DNA from: a bacterium
GTDB taxonomy: Bacteria; Zhuqueibacterota; Zhuqueibacteria; Residuimicrobiales; Krinioviventaceae
Assembly: GCA_024278645.1 (NCBI GenBank)
Contig: JAJRST010000243.1
Coordinates: 1 to 5,364 of the forward strand
Reading direction: 5' to 3'
Length of the DNA stretch: 5,364 nt
The position numbers and the translations under genes are program-made. Position 1 is the first letter of the stretch. Every line of letters begins with the position of its first letter. Below are positions 4,652 to 5,364 of this stretch, piece after piece. The notes under the pieces are model-generated. The model was not told the origin of the DNA, ran no database searches, and saw only the letters and a program-made list of their open reading frames with translations.

Positions 4652-5364
4652 ATGAATAAAAAAACTACCTTCTGGATTCTGTTCACGCTTGTTTTTCTTA
4701 TTTCCACCGCTTTTGCCGTCAAATACTTTAGCCACGCCTTTCCCATCGTCAACCTCGACATTCGCATGGACCGCGAACAGGCGATCGCCGACGCCGGGAA
4801 ACTGGCGCAAAAATTTGCCTGGGGGCCGGTCGAGCATCGACAGGCGGCGTCTTTCAACCTGGATCAGCAGGTGCAGAATTTCGTCGAGCTTGAGGCCGGC
4901 GGGACGGCGGCGTTCAACGAGCTGCTGCAAAGCGGCCTCTATTCGCCCTACACCTGGAACGTCCGCCTTTTTCAGCAAGGGGAAACGAACGAAACGACGG
5001 TCTATTTTACCCCCGCAGGCGAGCCTTACGGCTTTTGGGAAAAGCTGGCGGAAGACGCGCCGGGGGCCGCGCTGGCGGCCGATTCGGCGCGCGCCATTGC
5101 CGAAAAGGCGGCGACAACCGACTTGGGCATCGACTTGTCGCCCTTTAAACTCATTGAAGCTTCCAAAGAGGTCAAGCCCGGCGGCCGCGTGGATCATACG
5201 CTGGTGTATGAACGCACAAAAGAAAAAATCGGCGACGGACGCTATCGCCTGCGCCTGGTGGTCAGCGGCGACAAGCTCGCCGAATTGACCCATTTCGTCA
5301 AAATCCCCGAAGCCTTTACCCGAGAATACAGCGAGATGCGCTCCGCCAACGAAACCATCGCCAC
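4652..5364 (+). CDS. Membrane-anchored N-terminal domain, probably of a large CPBP-family intramembrane metalloprotease; C-terminus outside window
   Basis: 237 codons are present and the frame is open at the right edge. The ATG at 4652 follows GGAGGAGAG at ideal spacing. Residues 7-23 (FWILFTLVFLISTAFAV) form one hydrophobic helix, either a signal anchor or an uncleaved signal. The soluble part that follows includes DREQAIADAGKLAQKFAWGP (40-59), NFVELEAGG, GLYSPYTWNVRLF, GRYRLRLVVSGD, and ELTHFVKIPEAF followed by EYSEMRSAN. From memory this pattern is the extracytoplasmic N-terminal region of long CPBP (CAAX protease and bacteriocin-processing) proteins. The EExxxR and H motifs of the protease domain would be beyond the edge, so the enzymatic call is unconfirmed. 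Its codons are visibly richer in GCG, GCC and CGC than those of the sulfur genes. It is divergent from the ABC relic and is a separate transcription unit. Confidence 0.6.
   Translation, partial: MNKKTTFWILFTLVFLISTAFAVKYFSHAFPIVNLDIRMDREQAIADAGKLAQKFAWGPVEHRQAASFNLDQQVQNFVELEAGGTAAFNELLQSGLYSPYTWNVRLFQQGETNETTVYFTPAGEPYGFWEKLAEDAPGAALAADSARAIAEKAATTDLGIDLSPFKLIEASKEVKPGGRVDHTLVYERTKEKIGDGRYRLRLVVSGDKLAELTHFVKIPEAFTREYSEMRSANETIA

Noticed and set aside
4583..5293. 236-codon minus-strand open frame opposite the CPBP-type gene
   Set aside because: It is antisense to a gene with a good promoter, SD, membrane helix and family-like motifs. Its translation is rich in Arg, Gly and Ala with no recognisable domain.

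Overview
The window is a bacterial chromosome fragment carrying a sulfur-handling gene cluster, with degraded genes, repeats and unrelated genes on either side. No RNA gene, CRISPR array or transposase is visible. The lineage cannot be fixed from this stretch. A TTG start behind a perfect Shine-Dalgarno, tandem Uma2 genes, an SQR/DUF1641/DsrC-like/DsrE2 cluster and two high-copy-type intergenic palindromes would suit an uncultured member of the FCB/Calditrichota/KSB1 type or a deltaproteobacterium-like lineage. That is a low-confidence inference.

Layout. Positions 1-826 (minus strand) hold two tandem Uma2-family PD-(D/E)XK nuclease-like genes; the downstream one is cut by the window edge. Positions 975-1145 hold a 39-residue two-CxxCH cytochrome c-like remnant. 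Between it and the next gene lies a perfect 15-bp hairpin followed by a T tract. Positions 1144-4123 (all minus strand) form the core. In transcription order these are an SQR-type FAD oxidoreductase, a DUF1641 protein (TTG start, 14 bp after the oxidoreductase), a 245-bp gap with an interspersed repeat and a good sigma70-like promoter, a TusE/DsrC-like sulfur-carrier protein, and a DsrE2-type protein 18 bp later. Positions 4124-4339 contain no gene and no convincing promoter for the oxidoreductase. Positions 4340-4566 (minus) hold the frameshifted C-terminal stump of an ABC transporter ATPase. Positions 4652-5364 (plus) hold the N-terminal part of a membrane-anchored protein, probably a large CPBP/CAAX-type intramembrane protease, cut by the window end.

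How the genes may work together. The oxidoreductase would take electrons from sulfide, or a related sulfur compound, into the quinone pool and leave sulfane sulfur. DUF1641 proteins commonly accompany such enzymes. The TusE/DsrC-like and DsrE2 proteins each keep a candidate sulfur-carrying cysteine and could relay persulfide onwards. The DsrC-like protein keeps the penultimate cysteine (Cys104) but has alanine where DsrC has its second cysteine (residue 93). A TusE-like relay role is therefore more likely than a trisulfide-forming partner of dissimilatory sulfite reductase. No TusA, rhodanese or DsrAB gene is in the window.
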